DNA from: Acinetobacter sp. SFB
Lineage (GTDB): Bacteria; Pseudomonadota; Gammaproteobacteria; Pseudomonadales; Moraxellaceae
DNA length: 64,000 nt
NCBI RefSeq assembly: GCF_001647545.1
Contig: NZ_LSZH01000016.1
Span: forward strand, 1 to 64,000
Direction: 5' to 3'
Below the pieces are notes generated by a model. The model saw only the letters and a list, made by a program, of their open reading frames with translations, did not search any database and was not told the DNA's origin. A program made the translations under genes and the position numbers. This document shows positions 37,325-46,606 of the stretch, in pieces (position 1 is the stretch's first letter; every line of letters starts with the position of its first letter).

Positions 37325-38281
37325 TTAAATATCTAACACTAAGCGTGCCGATTTAGCGCGAGAACAGCACACCAGTATTTGCTCATTGCTGGCTTTCTCT
37401 TCATCGGTGAAATACACATCGCGATGATCCGGCTCACCTTCAAGCACATCACACATGCATGTCCCACAAACCCCTTGCTCACACGACATTTCTATCTCAA
37501 TGCCTTCACGTGCCAAAGCCTGTAAAATGGTTTCCTCGGCATTCACCATAATGATTTTGCCGCTGCGTTCCGCCACCACTTCAAAAGCATCGCCACCCGT
37601 TTCCACCTCGACCTGAAAATATTCTTTGTGAATCTGATGTTCGGGAAAATGCTGGGTTTGCGCTAGATTAATGACCCAATCCATAAATCCATTTGGACCA
37701 CAGGTATAAATATGGCTTTCGGCATCAATATTCTGTATCGCAGATTGAAAAAATTCACGGTGGCTCGCGCCTTCCGATTTAAAATGAAAGGTGGTGAATT
37801 GAGCCAGCGCACCCTTTTTAATTTCATCTACAAAGGCGCAACGTTCTGCACTTGCCCCACAGTAATGCAACTCAAAAGACTCGCCTTGATCAGCCAACTG
37901 ATACGCCATGGTAATAAGTGGCGTAATGCCGATACCGCCACCGATCAATACCGAATGCTTGGCTTTCACCAAAGAAAAAAGATTTTTCGGCGCGCTGACT
38001 TGAATCTGCATACCATCCTTTAATTCATCAAAAGCGGATATAGAGCCACCTCTGGATTCAGGATCACGTAAAATTCCTAAACGAAAAATACCCGTTTCAG
38101 CTGGATTTTGACAAAGTGAATACTGACGTACCATACCGTTGGGTAAATGCACATCAATATGTGCACCTGCTTCGATTTTAGGCAGGATTGTAGTAGAGGT
38201 AGCAGATTCAAATTCCATGACTGCAATATTTTCGCCTTCTACATGGCGGTTTTTGACAACAACATTATAAAGTGCAGTCAT
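37325..38281 (-). CDS. iacF: Ferredoxin-NAD(P)H reductase of the Rieske dioxygenase
   Basis: IacF passes electrons from NAD(P)H to the IacCD dioxygenase. The 318-residue protein has an FNR-like flavin domain (RQYSLCQNPAE), a nucleotide-binding domain (VLIGGGIGITPLITMA, YTCGPNGFMDWV) and a C-terminal plant-type 2Fe-2S domain with CEQGVCGTCMC and a distant fourth cysteine in ILVCCSRA. This is the phthalate dioxygenase reductase layout. GGGAGATGAATT precedes the ATG and it starts 34 bases after iacE. Confidence 0.9.
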   Translation of the reverse strand: MTALYNVVVKNRHVEGENIAVMEFESATSTTILPKIEAGAHIDVHLPNGMVRQYSLCQNPAETGIFRLGILRDPESRGGSISAFDELKDGMQIQVSAPKNLFSLVKAKHSVLIGGGIGITPLITMAYQLADQGESFELHYCGASAERCAFVDEIKKGALAQFTTFHFKSEGASHREFFQSAIQNIDAESHIYTCGPNGFMDWVINLAQTQHFPEHQIHKEYFQVEVETGGDAFEVVAERSGKIIMVNAEETILQALAREGIEIEMSCEQGVCGTCMCDVLEGEPDHRDVYFTDEEKASNEQILVCCSRAKSARLVLDI

Positions 38282-38315
38282 AATTCATCTCCCTGTTATG
38301 CAGCAAGCCCGCGGC

Positions 38316-39053
38316 TTAACGCATAAATAATCCGCCGTTGATATCCCACGTTGCACCCGTCACAAAACCGGCATTTGGACTTGCCAATAACGCACACGTT
38401 TCAGCAATAAACTGCATACTGCCCAAAGCTTTGACAGGGATATTCTGAATAAATTGTGCCATCTTTTCCTCAGATACCACGCTGTGCACAATCGGTGATT
38501 CCATGGGCCCTGGTGCAACCGCATTAACCGTGACACCTTTCGCAGCAAATTCCTTGGCAAAAATTTTCGTCAGGGTCACAATGGCACCTTTGGTCGCAGC
38601 ATAGTGCGCGCCCGTTGCTGTGCCGCCATTTTGCCCTGCCAAGGACGCCATATTGACAATACGGCCAAAACCTTTGTCAGCCATATACTTGCCGATAATC
38701 TGACATGACTGAAATGTACCGCGCTGATTGACTTGGGTAATCCAGTCAAAATCAGCCGCGGTAATCTCTAAAACAGGCGTTGCTTTGGTGACCGTCGCGT
38801 TATTTATCAGTACATCCAGTTTTGAAAACTTCTCTTCAATCCATTGCACAGCGGCATGAAAATCTGCTTCAACAGAAATATCCAGCTTCAGAGGAAACAT
38901 ATTATTCGCATTTACACTGCGCACTTTTGCAGCTTCAGCTTTTTCCAGTGTGCTTGCAGATAAAATAACTTGATGACCTTGGCTGGCAAAGTATTCTGCA
39001 ACAACATTACCTAAACCCGATGCGGCACCCGTCACTAAAACAATCTGTTTCAT
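38316..39053 (-). CDS. iacE: Short-chain dehydrogenase of the iac pathway
   Basis: This is a 245-residue classical SDR. It has the NAD motif VTGAASGLGNVVAEYF, LINNATV, the serine in NMASLAGQNGG, and the catalytic YAATKGA with VNAVAPGPMESPI. In described iac clusters IacE acts on an early oxidised indole-3-acetate intermediate. AGGAGC precedes the ATG, nine bases after iacD. Confidence 0.88.
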   Translation of the reverse strand: MKQIVLVTGAASGLGNVVAEYFASQGHQVILSASTLEKAEAAKVRSVNANNMFPLKLDISVEADFHAAVQWIEEKFSKLDVLINNATVTKATPVLEITAADFDWITQVNQRGTFQSCQIIGKYMADKGFGRIVNMASLAGQNGGTATGAHYAATKGAIVTLTKIFAKEFAAKGVTVNAVAPGPMESPIVHSVVSEEKMAQFIQNIPVKALGSMQFIAETCALLASPNAGFVTGATWDINGGLFMR

Positions 39054-39062
39054 TTTTTGCTC

Positions 39063-39548
39063 CTAAAGAATGTAACTGATACCCGCTAACGTATCGGTAG
39101 AGTTGACCAAGTTAATAATTTTACGATTAATTTTAAAACCTTGTTCAGCATCGCGGATCAAGTGAAACGTGACATCTGCGGTATAATGCTTCAGACTTTC
39201 TTTACGGAATTCGCGCAGGTTTTGCGCACAACGTAAAATAATTTCATCACCGTCATCTTTGACAATCCGCACACGCGATACGCTGCGCACTGTATTTGCT
39301 TTTGGAGAAGTGGAGATGGCCTCGCCATTGTCTAAACGGTTTACCCGTAATTGACGCATGTGATGATTGTCATAGGCATAATTCAAATTATTTTCATAAT
39401 CCGTTAATGCTGGATCAATCGGAATAATATAAACGCCAGTTTCATTCCACAGCTTTAACCATTCTGCATGTTCGTAATGATCCAGCATGTCCGCTTCAGC
39501 CCAAATAAAAGCAGTCACTTCATTCAATAAATTTAAATCGATTTTCAT
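39063..39548 (-). CDS. iacD: Aromatic-ring dioxygenase small (beta) subunit
   Basis: This 161-residue protein has the NTF2-like fold of ring-hydroxylating dioxygenase beta subunits. EADMLDHYEHAEWLKLW at the N-terminus and the DDGDEIILRCAQNLREFR strand with a C-terminal FKINRKIINLVNSTD are typical. It pairs with IacC. Ribosome binding site AAGGAGAGAGC, ten bases after iacC. Confidence 0.9.
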   Translation of the reverse strand: MKIDLNLLNEVTAFIWAEADMLDHYEHAEWLKLWNETGVYIIPIDPALTDYENNLNYAYDNHHMRQLRVNRLDNGEAISTSPKANTVRSVSRVRIVKDDGDEIILRCAQNLREFRKESLKHYTADVTFHLIRDAEQGFKINRKIINLVNSTDTLAGISYIL

Positions 39549-39558
39549 TGCTCTCTCC

Positions 39559-40836
39559 TTAAGCCGTCATCAACTTTTTCCACTGCTGATACGCAGCCCG
39601 CATGCCAGTTTCAGCACTTACATCACTTTTTAAGCCATCTGCAGTTTTTACTTCGCCCGGTAAACCGCGGTTGAGCATGATCCATAAATCATTGCCTGCA
39701 TCTGCCCCTTTTTGTACCCGTTCCCATGCTTCTGCATCATCCGGTGTACCAAAACCAAATGGGCCCTGGAAATGCTCATGCAAACGCAAGCGGTACTGAT
39801 TGGCAATTTGCGGGCCACCATCCATAGTAATAACCGAGTGATGAATTTCTGTTTTATTTACAGAGATCGGCTGCATGACACGGAAGAAAGCCATTGAACA
39901 GGCAATATTGGGGAACAAGTTTAAATTAAAACCAGAACCGCCTACAGCGCGGACAATACGGCGCACTTCCAATTCTGCATGGCCTTCATCACGCAATGCC
40001 TGAGCCAAATCTTCAAAACGTTCCTGAATGGGACGTTCCATCAATTCTTCTTCCAAATCGACCAGTTCAGGAATCATCACCATGACACTATGGCCATTGC
40101 CTAAATCTTCGACATAGCCCGGCTGGTTATCAAAATTAAATAATTCTTCGGTTTTTTCATCGACTGAACTTAAGAATGATTTATGCACCAATGGGAAGTG
40201 ATAGGCATCTGTAGTATTTTCCAGCTGGATTTTCCAGTTACCGGGGAAGGTAAAACGGTGCTCACCCAGAACTTTCACTGGATAGCCCGCACCCTGTTTC
40301 ATGAACAGGTCAATCCATTTTTTCGCCGCACCGAGAAAATCTTCCAACGGTTCAACCTCATGATTAAAAGAGGCGAAAATCATACCGTTGTATTCTTCAA
40401 CGCGCAGGCTGACCAAAGGGAATTCAGATTTATCCAGGCATTCGCCATAGCTTTCAGGAGATGGCACACCGCGTAAACTGCCATCCAAAGCATAGCTCCA
40501 GCCGTGGTAAGGACATACAAAGCTGTTGGTTTTGCCCTTTTTATGTTCACACAGTGTTGCAGCGCGATGACGGCAACGGTTAAGCAGGACATGAACTTTC
40601 TTTTTACGGTCACGCACCGCAACCACTGGCTGCTTGCCGATATTCATGGTCTTATAGCTGCCGCCTTCTGGAATTTCGCTGGCATGCGCCACCCAGACCC
40701 AATTGCTGTAATAGATTTTTTCCATTTCATCTTCAAAGATTTTTTCATCTTTATAAAGTGAAGTATGCGCACGGTCTGATTGAACTAACTCATTGTAGTC
40801 AATATCAATATTTTGAAGTGGAATGATACTATTCAT
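39559..40836 (-). CDS. iacC: Rieske-type aromatic-ring dioxygenase large subunit
   Basis: IacC is the catalytic subunit that opens the way from the oxidised indole-acetate to catechol. The 425-residue protein has the Rieske cluster ligands in NRCRHRAATLC and FVCPYHGWSYALDG (CxH and CxxH). The mononuclear-iron motif is NTTDAYHFPLVHKSF. Length and layout match benzoate/anthranilate-type alpha subunits. In described iac systems loss of IacC stops the pathway at an oxindole compound. The leader AGGATAGTTGAC precedes the ATG; it follows iacI after 30 bases. Confidence 0.92.
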   Translation of the reverse strand: MNSIIPLQNIDIDYNELVQSDRAHTSLYKDEKIFEDEMEKIYYSNWVWVAHASEIPEGGSYKTMNIGKQPVVAVRDRKKKVHVLLNRCRHRAATLCEHKKGKTNSFVCPYHGWSYALDGSLRGVPSPESYGECLDKSEFPLVSLRVEEYNGMIFASFNHEVEPLEDFLGAAKKWIDLFMKQGAGYPVKVLGEHRFTFPGNWKIQLENTTDAYHFPLVHKSFLSSVDEKTEELFNFDNQPGYVEDLGNGHSVMVMIPELVDLEEELMERPIQERFEDLAQALRDEGHAELEVRRIVRAVGGSGFNLNLFPNIACSMAFFRVMQPISVNKTEIHHSVITMDGGPQIANQYRLRLHEHFQGPFGFGTPDDAEAWERVQKGADAGNDLWIMLNRGLPGEVKTADGLKSDVSAETGMRAAYQQWKKLMTA

Positions 40837-40866
40837 GTCAACTATCCTTTTAAATTTATCCTTGGG

Positions 40867-41382
40867 TTATGTCTGAGACGGTACTGGCAATTCTGCTGTA
40901 CTGTGCCAATGAGAGACTGGACGACTGAAAATATTTTCCGTTTGAAAATGCTTGATTTTCCAGCTATCGTCCTGCTGCCGTTTAAATGTCACTGTGAGTT
41001 TGGCTGCATTCATATGGCTGCGGCCATCTTGAAAAGTTGAAGTTTGCAACATCAACCAAGATGCTTTTGCGTGCATGTCCTCAACATAAATTTGTTCTGA
41101 ACTGACAAAATGCGCATTCATCACGAAATGCGATGCTTTTTGGGTATACCCCTTGAACATGTCGTGAATCGCCTGCCGTGAGCTGAAGTGACCAAAAGAC
41201 TGTGCATATTTTTCGCCTATGCCTTCCCAAATACTGTCTTCATCAAACAAATTCATTAATTCATTCAAGTCAGTATTGGCATCTAAAGCATCACAAATTT
41301 CCATGTAGCGGTTAATGCAGTTTCGAATTGCGGCTTGCGCTTCCAACTGTGCCAAACGCTGTAGAATTGCACTCAAATCCAT
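40867..41382 (-). CDS. iacI: SnoaL-like (NTF2-fold) protein of the iac operon
   Basis: This is a protein of about 172 residues with a SnoaL_4 type NTF2 fold: IRNCINRYMEICDALDANTD, NLFDEDSIWEGIGEKYA and the strand region LTVTFKRQQDDSWKIKHFQTE. Similar genes (iacI) occupy this place in iac clusters; the reaction is unknown, and a small cyclase/hydratase role is possible. The ATG at 41382 has AAGGACAAA in front and is preferred to the one at 41394. Its gap to iacA is about 40 bases. Confidence 0.82.
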   Translation of the reverse strand: MDLSAILQRLAQLEAQAAIRNCINRYMEICDALDANTDLNELMNLFDEDSIWEGIGEKYAQSFGHFSSRQAIHDMFKGYTQKASHFVMNAHFVSSEQIYVEDMHAKASWLMLQTSTFQDGRSHMNAAKLTVTFKRQQDDSWKIKHFQTENIFSRPVSHWHSTAELPVPSQT

Positions 41383-41424
41383 TTTGTCCTTCATTCTTAA
41401 TACTCACGCCTGAAGTCAATCTGC

Positions 41425-42591
41425 TTATAAATAACCTGGTGCCGGTTTTAAGCCAAAGCTGATTAAACCTGCATTCTGTAAGGTGGCATCCCCCATAAAG
41501 GCATGCTGTGTCACCACATTGGTATCGTTCACAAAGCGGCTGAACACATTGTTGGTATAAATGGCTGTCATACCTGCCAGCATTTGCATTTTGCGGGCAA
41601 CACGGGCAGCAATGCGGGCAGCATGTGTACAAGACAGACGCATATCACTGATTTGTTCTGCTGTCGGTGTACGGCCTGCAGTAACCTCGCTCCAAACGGC
41701 ATCCATCGTTTCATAAAACCAGGTACGCGCCGCTTTAAACTCTGCTTCAGTTTGCGCAAATTGATATTGTGTGACTGGACGGTTTGCAATTTCGGAACCG
41801 CCAGTTATAGAAGCCTTGCCTGGCGCAAGGAGCTTGAATTCGTTTAAAGCCGCTGCCGCCACCCCTATACCCACCACCGTCAAAACCTGTGTTGCAAGTG
41901 ATAAGGAAGGATATTTAAAAAATGGCTCTGGAAGCTTAGACGGCTCTCCGCGTACAAATGTCCACTCTTTAGCCACCAAAACATTTTCAACAACTAAATC
42001 ATGGCTTCCCGTTCCTTTTAAGCCCACGGTATCCCAAGTCATTTCAATTTTTACTTGTTTTGCAGGCATGACTGCCATCCGTGGCAAACCCTGCGCTTCA
42101 TTACCCTTTTGCGGCGCAATACCGACACCCACAATATCTGCACCCATGCAGCCACTGGAAAATTTCCAGCGCCCTGTAACCACAACCCCTTCATCGGTGA
42201 TTTCTGCGGGTTGCGGCGGAAAAATGCCGCCCGCAAACACAATGTCCGGTGAATTTTTATACAGCTCTTTCAGGGTTTCTTCCGGCAAGCTGCCTAAATA
42301 AGCTGGACTCATGCCAAAGCTGGCCACCCATCCCACAGAGCCATCCGCCATCGATAATTTTTCAATCAGCTCGCAAAATTCACGCGGTGAAACTTCCGAA
42401 CCACCAAAACGCTTTGGAACAAATGCCCGATATACACCCAGTTTTTTTAATTTTTCAATGATGTCTTGACTGACATAGGCCTGATTATCAAATTCTCCAG
42501 TACATGCGCGTTCCCGGATTTCCTGACACAAAGCAGTCAAGTCCACTGCGGTATTATCCATGACAAAATCCTTTGCAGATAAATGATTCAT
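41425..42591 (-). CDS. iacA: Acyl-CoA-dehydrogenase-fold flavin monooxygenase (indole-3-acetate oxygenase)
   Basis: IacA starts the attack on indole-3-acetate with reduced flavin supplied by IacG. The 388-residue protein has the acyl-CoA dehydrogenase fold of group D monooxygenases (HsaA, HpaB-C2): FVPKRFGGSEVSPREFCELIEKL, GRWKFSSGCMGADIVGVG, DTVGLKGTGSHDLVVENVLV and the C-terminal FVNDTNVVTQHAFMGDATLQNAG, without the acyl-CoA catalytic glutamate. AAGGAGTTAACGA precedes the ATG. It follows iacH after 18 bases. In other species iacB comes next; here iacI does. Confidence 0.9.
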   Translation of the reverse strand: MNHLSAKDFVMDNTAVDLTALCQEIRERACTGEFDNQAYVSQDIIEKLKKLGVYRAFVPKRFGGSEVSPREFCELIEKLSMADGSVGWVASFGMSPAYLGSLPEETLKELYKNSPDIVFAGGIFPPQPAEITDEGVVVTGRWKFSSGCMGADIVGVGIAPQKGNEAQGLPRMAVMPAKQVKIEMTWDTVGLKGTGSHDLVVENVLVAKEWTFVRGEPSKLPEPFFKYPSLSLATQVLTVVGIGVAAAALNEFKLLAPGKASITGGSEIANRPVTQYQFAQTEAEFKAARTWFYETMDAVWSEVTAGRTPTAEQISDMRLSCTHAARIAARVARKMQMLAGMTAIYTNNVFSRFVNDTNVVTQHAFMGDATLQNAGLISFGLKPAPGYL

Positions 42592-42609
42592 TCGTTAACT
42601 CCTTGTAAC

Positions 42610-43722
42610 TTACTGCGCCGCCTTCACGACAAATTTTGCAATTGCACAGAGCTGTTCATCTGCATTTTTTTTGGCAACAATCTGCAAGCCCACAGGTAAG
42701 CCCTCTTTTGTCTCTAATGGCACTGATATTGCCGGATGCCCAGACAAATTAAAGGGACGGACCAATCCTGTTAAATTTAAAAATGCGGCTGTATTTTCTG
42801 CATCCGCAACTTGTGGTGGAATCTGCGGCAGGGTCGGCAACAGCAATGCATCATATTGATTCAATAAAGCATCTACTTCTTGGGTAAACCTTTCTTTTAC
42901 ATTTTCTGCTTCTGCAACCTGCTGGCGTGTAGTTTCTGAGGCTTTCAGCAAACGCGTATTGACATCGGCACCCAACAATCCTGTTTCAGTTAAAGCGCCA
43001 TACGCCTGCCAGTTTTCGAAATTAATAATTTGCATACCGGCATCAAATGCATCTTCAAAAGATGCAATCTCTACTTGGGTCAAAACCAACCCAGCTTTTG
43101 CAAGGTATTCAGCAATACATTGATTCACGTCATCACTCGCCTCTACATTCAGCACCGCAAGCTTAGGCGTTTGCTCCAGGGCTTTTGCAGGATGAAAACT
43201 CGGATCAATAATCTGCATAGCGGTTTCAATCATGCTGACCGAATTGGCAAAGGGGCCAACACAATCCAATGAACTATTTTCCGGATGTACCCCTTCGCGG
43301 CTCACACGGCCAAAAGTCGGCTTTAAACCAAAAATTCCACAACAGGCAGCAGGCATGCGGATTGAGCCACCGGTATCTGTTCCTAAAGTAAAATCGGCCA
43401 GTTTGGCTGCAATAGCCGCAGCCGAGCCGCTCGATGATCCGCCAGGAATCAGCGCTGGATATTTGGGATTAAGCGCCGTACCGAATGCACGGTTAATGCC
43501 CGTAATGCCAAAAGCCAATTCATGCAAATTTGTTTTTGCGGTAATTTGACAATCCGCAGCCAAAATACGCTCAACCACAACGGCATTTTGTTCTGCCGCA
43601 GGGATACCCTCGAGCGCCTTGCTTCCCGAGACAGTTTGAAAACCTTGAATATCGATAGAGTCTTTCACCATGACGGTGAGTTTTCCTGAGCCTAGATGAA
43701 CATCCTGTGCCACAATATTCAT
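42610..43722 (-). CDS. iacH: Amidase-signature family protein of the iac operon
   Basis: This is a 370-residue amidase-signature hydrolase with the Ser-cisSer-Lys triad visible: lysine in VMVKDSIDIQG and the serines in GGSSSGSAAAIAAK and GTDTGGSIRMPAACCG. IacH is a regular but not strictly essential member of iac clusters, perhaps releasing indole-3-acetate from amides or opening a lactam intermediate. It is the first gene of the operon and diverges from iacR across 145 bases. Confidence 0.9.
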   Translation of the reverse strand: MNIVAQDVHLGSGKLTVMVKDSIDIQGFQTVSGSKALEGIPAAEQNAVVVERILAADCQITAKTNLHELAFGITGINRAFGTALNPKYPALIPGGSSSGSAAAIAAKLADFTLGTDTGGSIRMPAACCGIFGLKPTFGRVSREGVHPENSSLDCVGPFANSVSMIETAMQIIDPSFHPAKALEQTPKLAVLNVEASDDVNQCIAEYLAKAGLVLTQVEIASFEDAFDAGMQIINFENWQAYGALTETGLLGADVNTRLLKASETTRQQVAEAENVKERFTQEVDALLNQYDALLLPTLPQIPPQVADAENTAAFLNLTGLVRPFNLSGHPAISVPLETKEGLPVGLQIVAKKNADEQLCAIAKFVVKAAQ

Positions 43723-43769
43723 TCACTTTTCCATGTATTTTTATAACTAAGACTAATATCTGAAAAAGC

Positions 43770-43845
43770 CATGTAATTGTCAAGTGTTTTTCCTAACAGA
43801 GAACGAAGAAAATATTTTTAATTTTTGTATAATGGACTATCCATT
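43770..43845. promoter_or_regulatory. iacH-iacR divergent control region
   Basis: The gap contains CATGTAATT at 43770-43778, a -10 box TATAAT at 43828-43833, and a palindrome AATGGA-CTA-TCCATT at 43831-43845 that overlaps this box. A MarR dimer bound to the palindrome would block iacR transcription. Position and symmetry are seen; the role is inferred. Confidence 0.5.
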
Positions 43846-43867
43846 TTCACAAAGTTATCACTTTGCC

Positions 43868-44335
43868 ATGCTTACTCATTTAGAAAATTTTCTGCCTAAC
43901 AATGAACCTAGCAGTCTACAAAGCTACCCTTTTTTCTGGGTCTCCCAAGTCAACGGGAAATACACGCAGCTGATTGAGAAGTCTATAAAAAAACTAGGAA
44001 TAGATAACACCCGCCGCAAAATTATCTTAAGTACGAATGCATTGGGGCAAGCCAGTATTACCGAGATTGCCAATTTATCTACACTCAAATTGACCACTGC
44101 AACCAAAGCCATTTACCGCTTGGTGGAAGATGACATTGTTCAGGTTTTTTCTTCTGAATTCGACGAACGTATTTCAATGGTCAAGCTGACAGATAAAGGA
44201 AAGAAACTGGTTGAGCAGATTAATCAAATCAGCCAAGTCACTCTTTCAGGGATTTTAAATGCTTTTAATGATGAGGAATTGATTCAGCTGAATGCCCAGA
44301 TGAAAAAAATATTCGATCTTATGCCCTCCAGCTGA
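43868..44335 (+). CDS. iacR: MarR-family regulator of the iac genes
   Basis: This is a winged-helix MarR protein of about 155 residues, with QASITEIANLSTLKLTTATKAIYRLVEDDIV forming the recognition helix region and the wing EFDERISMVKLTDKGKKL. In other iac clusters IacR represses the operon until indole-3-acetate binds. I chose the ATG at 43868 because the earlier ATGs at 43784 and 43832 lie at or upstream of a TATAAT box that must belong to this gene's promoter. It would be leaderless or nearly so. A longer form from 43832 remains possible. Confidence 0.85.
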   Translation: MLTHLENFLPNNEPSSLQSYPFFWVSQVNGKYTQLIEKSIKKLGIDNTRRKIILSTNALGQASITEIANLSTLKLTTATKAIYRLVEDDIVQVFSSEFDERISMVKLTDKGKKLVEQINQISQVTLSGILNAFNDEELIQLNAQMKKIFDLMPSS

Positions 44336-44362
44336 AAACTAAAAAATTAGCCATTAAACAAA

Positions 44363-44386
44363 AAGCCCATACATTCGAATGGGCTT
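44363..44386 (-). terminator. Intrinsic terminator between convergent iacR and the dehydrogenase gene
   Basis: AAGCCCAT, eight-base loop, ATGGGCTT. On the minus strand the stem is followed by TTTTTGTTT, giving a good terminator for the gene ending at 44402; on the plus strand it is weaker. Confidence 0.75.
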
Positions 44387-44401
44387 ATTGCTGAATACAT
44401 T

Positions 44402-45397
44402 TTACCTTCTAGAAGAAATCATATTAAATCTAGGCTTTAAGCCGGCTGCCTCTATTCTGTTCAAAAAAGTTCGCAGCACGTGTTGTTTATAGGACGAAAT
44501 ATCTACATCTTCATATTGATAGAAACCTTGCTGCTCTCTTAAGCCATTTCGACCATTGCGCATATTTTCTGCCACAATTTCTGGGGTACTGTACCTTTCG
44601 CCCAGCTCCCGCTCTAAATACTGCGACGCATAATACAAAATATCACCTCCACCCCAATCAATAAACTCAAGCAGACCCAAGACCGAGAACCGCAGCCCAA
44701 AACCGGTGCGGATGGCAATATCAATATCTTCTGCCGATGCAACCCCTTCTTCTACCATTCGTGCCGCTTCATTCATCGCCAAAGCTTGAATTCTGGGTAC
44801 GATATAGCCCGCTTTGGCATTGCATACCACAGCTACTTTGCCCATCGAAGTCAAAAAAGATTTAAGCGCCAGCACTGTTTGATCTGAAGTTTGTTCTGAG
44901 CGGCTTAATTCAACCAATGGAATTAAATAAGCCGGATTGAGCCAATGTGCATTGACCACACGTTCAGGATAGGAAAGCATCTTGGCGATCTCTGTCACTA
45001 AAAAGGTGGATGTGGTTGAAGCCACTATACAATCAGGTGCAATATGTTGATCCAGCCAAGTAAAAATATCCTGCTTCACCTGTAGTTTCTCAGGTACCCC
45101 CTCCAAAACTAAATCACATTGTTTTAAATATTCAATGGAGGCTGATTTGTCGCTTAGCTGTATATTGGCTTGAATCGCTGAAATTTGCTCCGGTTGTATG
45201 AATTGAATTTGACTTAACAGCATCAGTTCTTGCGCAATGCCCTGCTCTACTTGCCGCTGATATTGTACAAAATCATGAATTGAACGCTCTTTAGCATCAA
45301 TCAGTTTGACTTGCAGTCCCGCATAGGCAAAAGCAATGGCAATCGCTTTGCCCATTCGCCCGGCCCCTACCACCGCAGTGTGCTGAATTTTGGGCAT
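44402..45397 (-). CDS. 3-hydroxyacyl-CoA dehydrogenase family protein
   Basis: This 331-residue NAD-dependent dehydrogenase starts TAVVGAGRMGKAIAIAFAYAG and shows CDLVLEGVPEKLQVKQDIF, IVASTTSTFLVTEIA, PERVVNAHWLNPAYLIPLVE (catalytic His) and KAGYIVPRIQALAMNEAARM. The same branch contains 3-hydroxybutyryl-CoA dehydrogenase, L-carnitine dehydrogenase and lambda-crystallin-like L-gulonate dehydrogenase. It starts one base after the opine-dehydrogenase-like gene, so the two act in one pathway. The substrate is unknown. Confidence 0.85.
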   Translation of the reverse strand: MPKIQHTAVVGAGRMGKAIAIAFAYAGLQVKLIDAKERSIHDFVQYQRQVEQGIAQELMLLSQIQFIQPEQISAIQANIQLSDKSASIEYLKQCDLVLEGVPEKLQVKQDIFTWLDQHIAPDCIVASTTSTFLVTEIAKMLSYPERVVNAHWLNPAYLIPLVELSRSEQTSDQTVLALKSFLTSMGKVAVVCNAKAGYIVPRIQALAMNEAARMVEEGVASAEDIDIAIRTGFGLRFSVLGLLEFIDWGGGDILYYASQYLERELGERYSTPEIVAENMRNGRNGLREQQGFYQYEDVDISSYKQHVLRTFLNRIEAAGLKPRFNMISSRR

Positions 45398-45398
45398 C

Positions 45399-46505
45399 TT
45401 AGACTCCTTGATGCAAGATCATTTGTAATTCATGTTTGGATTTATCTGCCAAACCTAAGCTTTCAAATGTCCGGCCTTCGGCATATAAATCTTTGCCTAC
45501 AACAGCAGAGGCAATATTCAGCAAGCCTTCAGCCACAGGGGTTTTGACGCCAGCCCAACGGCCTGCAGAAACAATTAAGGATAAACCTAAACGGGTGTCT
45601 TCAAGCATATAGCGATGTGACTGCAAATCAATGTCCTCGCGCCAGTCACCGCTATCTGTGAGTTTGCCATGAGCACCTCGGCCATACATCCACTCATTGC
45701 CTTCGTCTGCTTTATTATAATGATCAGCCAGCGGAAAATGTGGAGCTGCATAACCCAAGGCTTCACGCACTTGCATCCGTTCGGCATCCAATTGAGAGGT
45801 GACACTGCGGATGGATGGCTGGGTGCCTTCGTTGTGAATATCCCACGTATCGAAGTGCTCTAGCGGGCCGGCATTCATCATAATTAACGGTGGATGAATA
45901 ATGGGGCCTGCATTCATCAATGCCCCGCTTAAGCTGTCCTCTATCGGCTCTACACTCGGATAGGCTTGCTGTAAAACCTGGAATGCATGTTCAGATAAAT
46001 TGCTGGGGAAAACACCGGTAGGTAAACGAGTCGCATACCCGCTCACTACAATGCGGTTTAACCCATGTTTGCGCACTAAATACGGCAATGTGCCGGTTTC
46101 AGCGAAGGCGACCTGTACATGATTTCCAGCATCTTTCATGGCTTGAGCAAAGACAAAGCTGCCAAAAGTGCCTGGCGGTAAATAAATCACTTGCCCATCT
46201 TTGAAATAAGGTGCCGTGTGCTGCGCCAAATCCAGATGCGTGGTCGCCGGCAAAGGAATAATAACCAGCTCAGCGCCTGCAATTGCCTGCGCTAAAGACT
46301 CCTGTAAATTGATCTGGCTGTTATTCCAGCCAACCGTCACAGAACGCTCACCTTGATAATCCAAAATGAACAGTTCACCCGTTTCTGCTAATTCTTTTAA
46401 TGCATCGGCATCCCGGCGCCATAACACCACCTCATGACCATTTTCTGCCATTTCCACGGCTGCTGCATAACATCCATGCCCCCCACCCAGTACTGTAATT
46501 TTCAT
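45399..46505 (-). CDS. Octopine/nopaline dehydrogenase family oxidoreductase
   Basis: This is a 368-residue opine-dehydrogenase-family protein. It has the Rossmann start KITVLGGGHGCYAAAVEMAENG, LPPGTFGSFVFAQAM and AFAETGTLPYLVR, and the catalytic-domain segment NAGPIIHPPLIMMNAGPLEH with its histidine. Opine dehydrogenases join or split amino acids and keto acids reductively. In a catabolic context this enzyme would split an opine-like conjugate, such as an amino-acid adduct of an aromatic. AGGAGGATTC precedes the ATG. No opine synthesis or nonribosomal metallophore genes adjoin it. Confidence 0.87.
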   Translation of the reverse strand: MKITVLGGGHGCYAAAVEMAENGHEVVLWRRDADALKELAETGELFILDYQGERSVTVGWNNSQINLQESLAQAIAGAELVIIPLPATTHLDLAQHTAPYFKDGQVIYLPPGTFGSFVFAQAMKDAGNHVQVAFAETGTLPYLVRKHGLNRIVVSGYATRLPTGVFPSNLSEHAFQVLQQAYPSVEPIEDSLSGALMNAGPIIHPPLIMMNAGPLEHFDTWDIHNEGTQPSIRSVTSQLDAERMQVREALGYAAPHFPLADHYNKADEGNEWMYGRGAHGKLTDSGDWREDIDLQSHRYMLEDTRLGLSLIVSAGRWAGVKTPVAEGLLNIASAVVGKDLYAEGRTFESLGLADKSKHELQMILHQGV

Positions 46506-46606
46506 TTTGAATCCTCCTGATTAACTGAATTAACTTTAGAAGATTAAAATGAAGCTCACCTCTCCGTATGCGAATAGGCTGTTCGATATACGAATACTTT
46601 TAGAAT

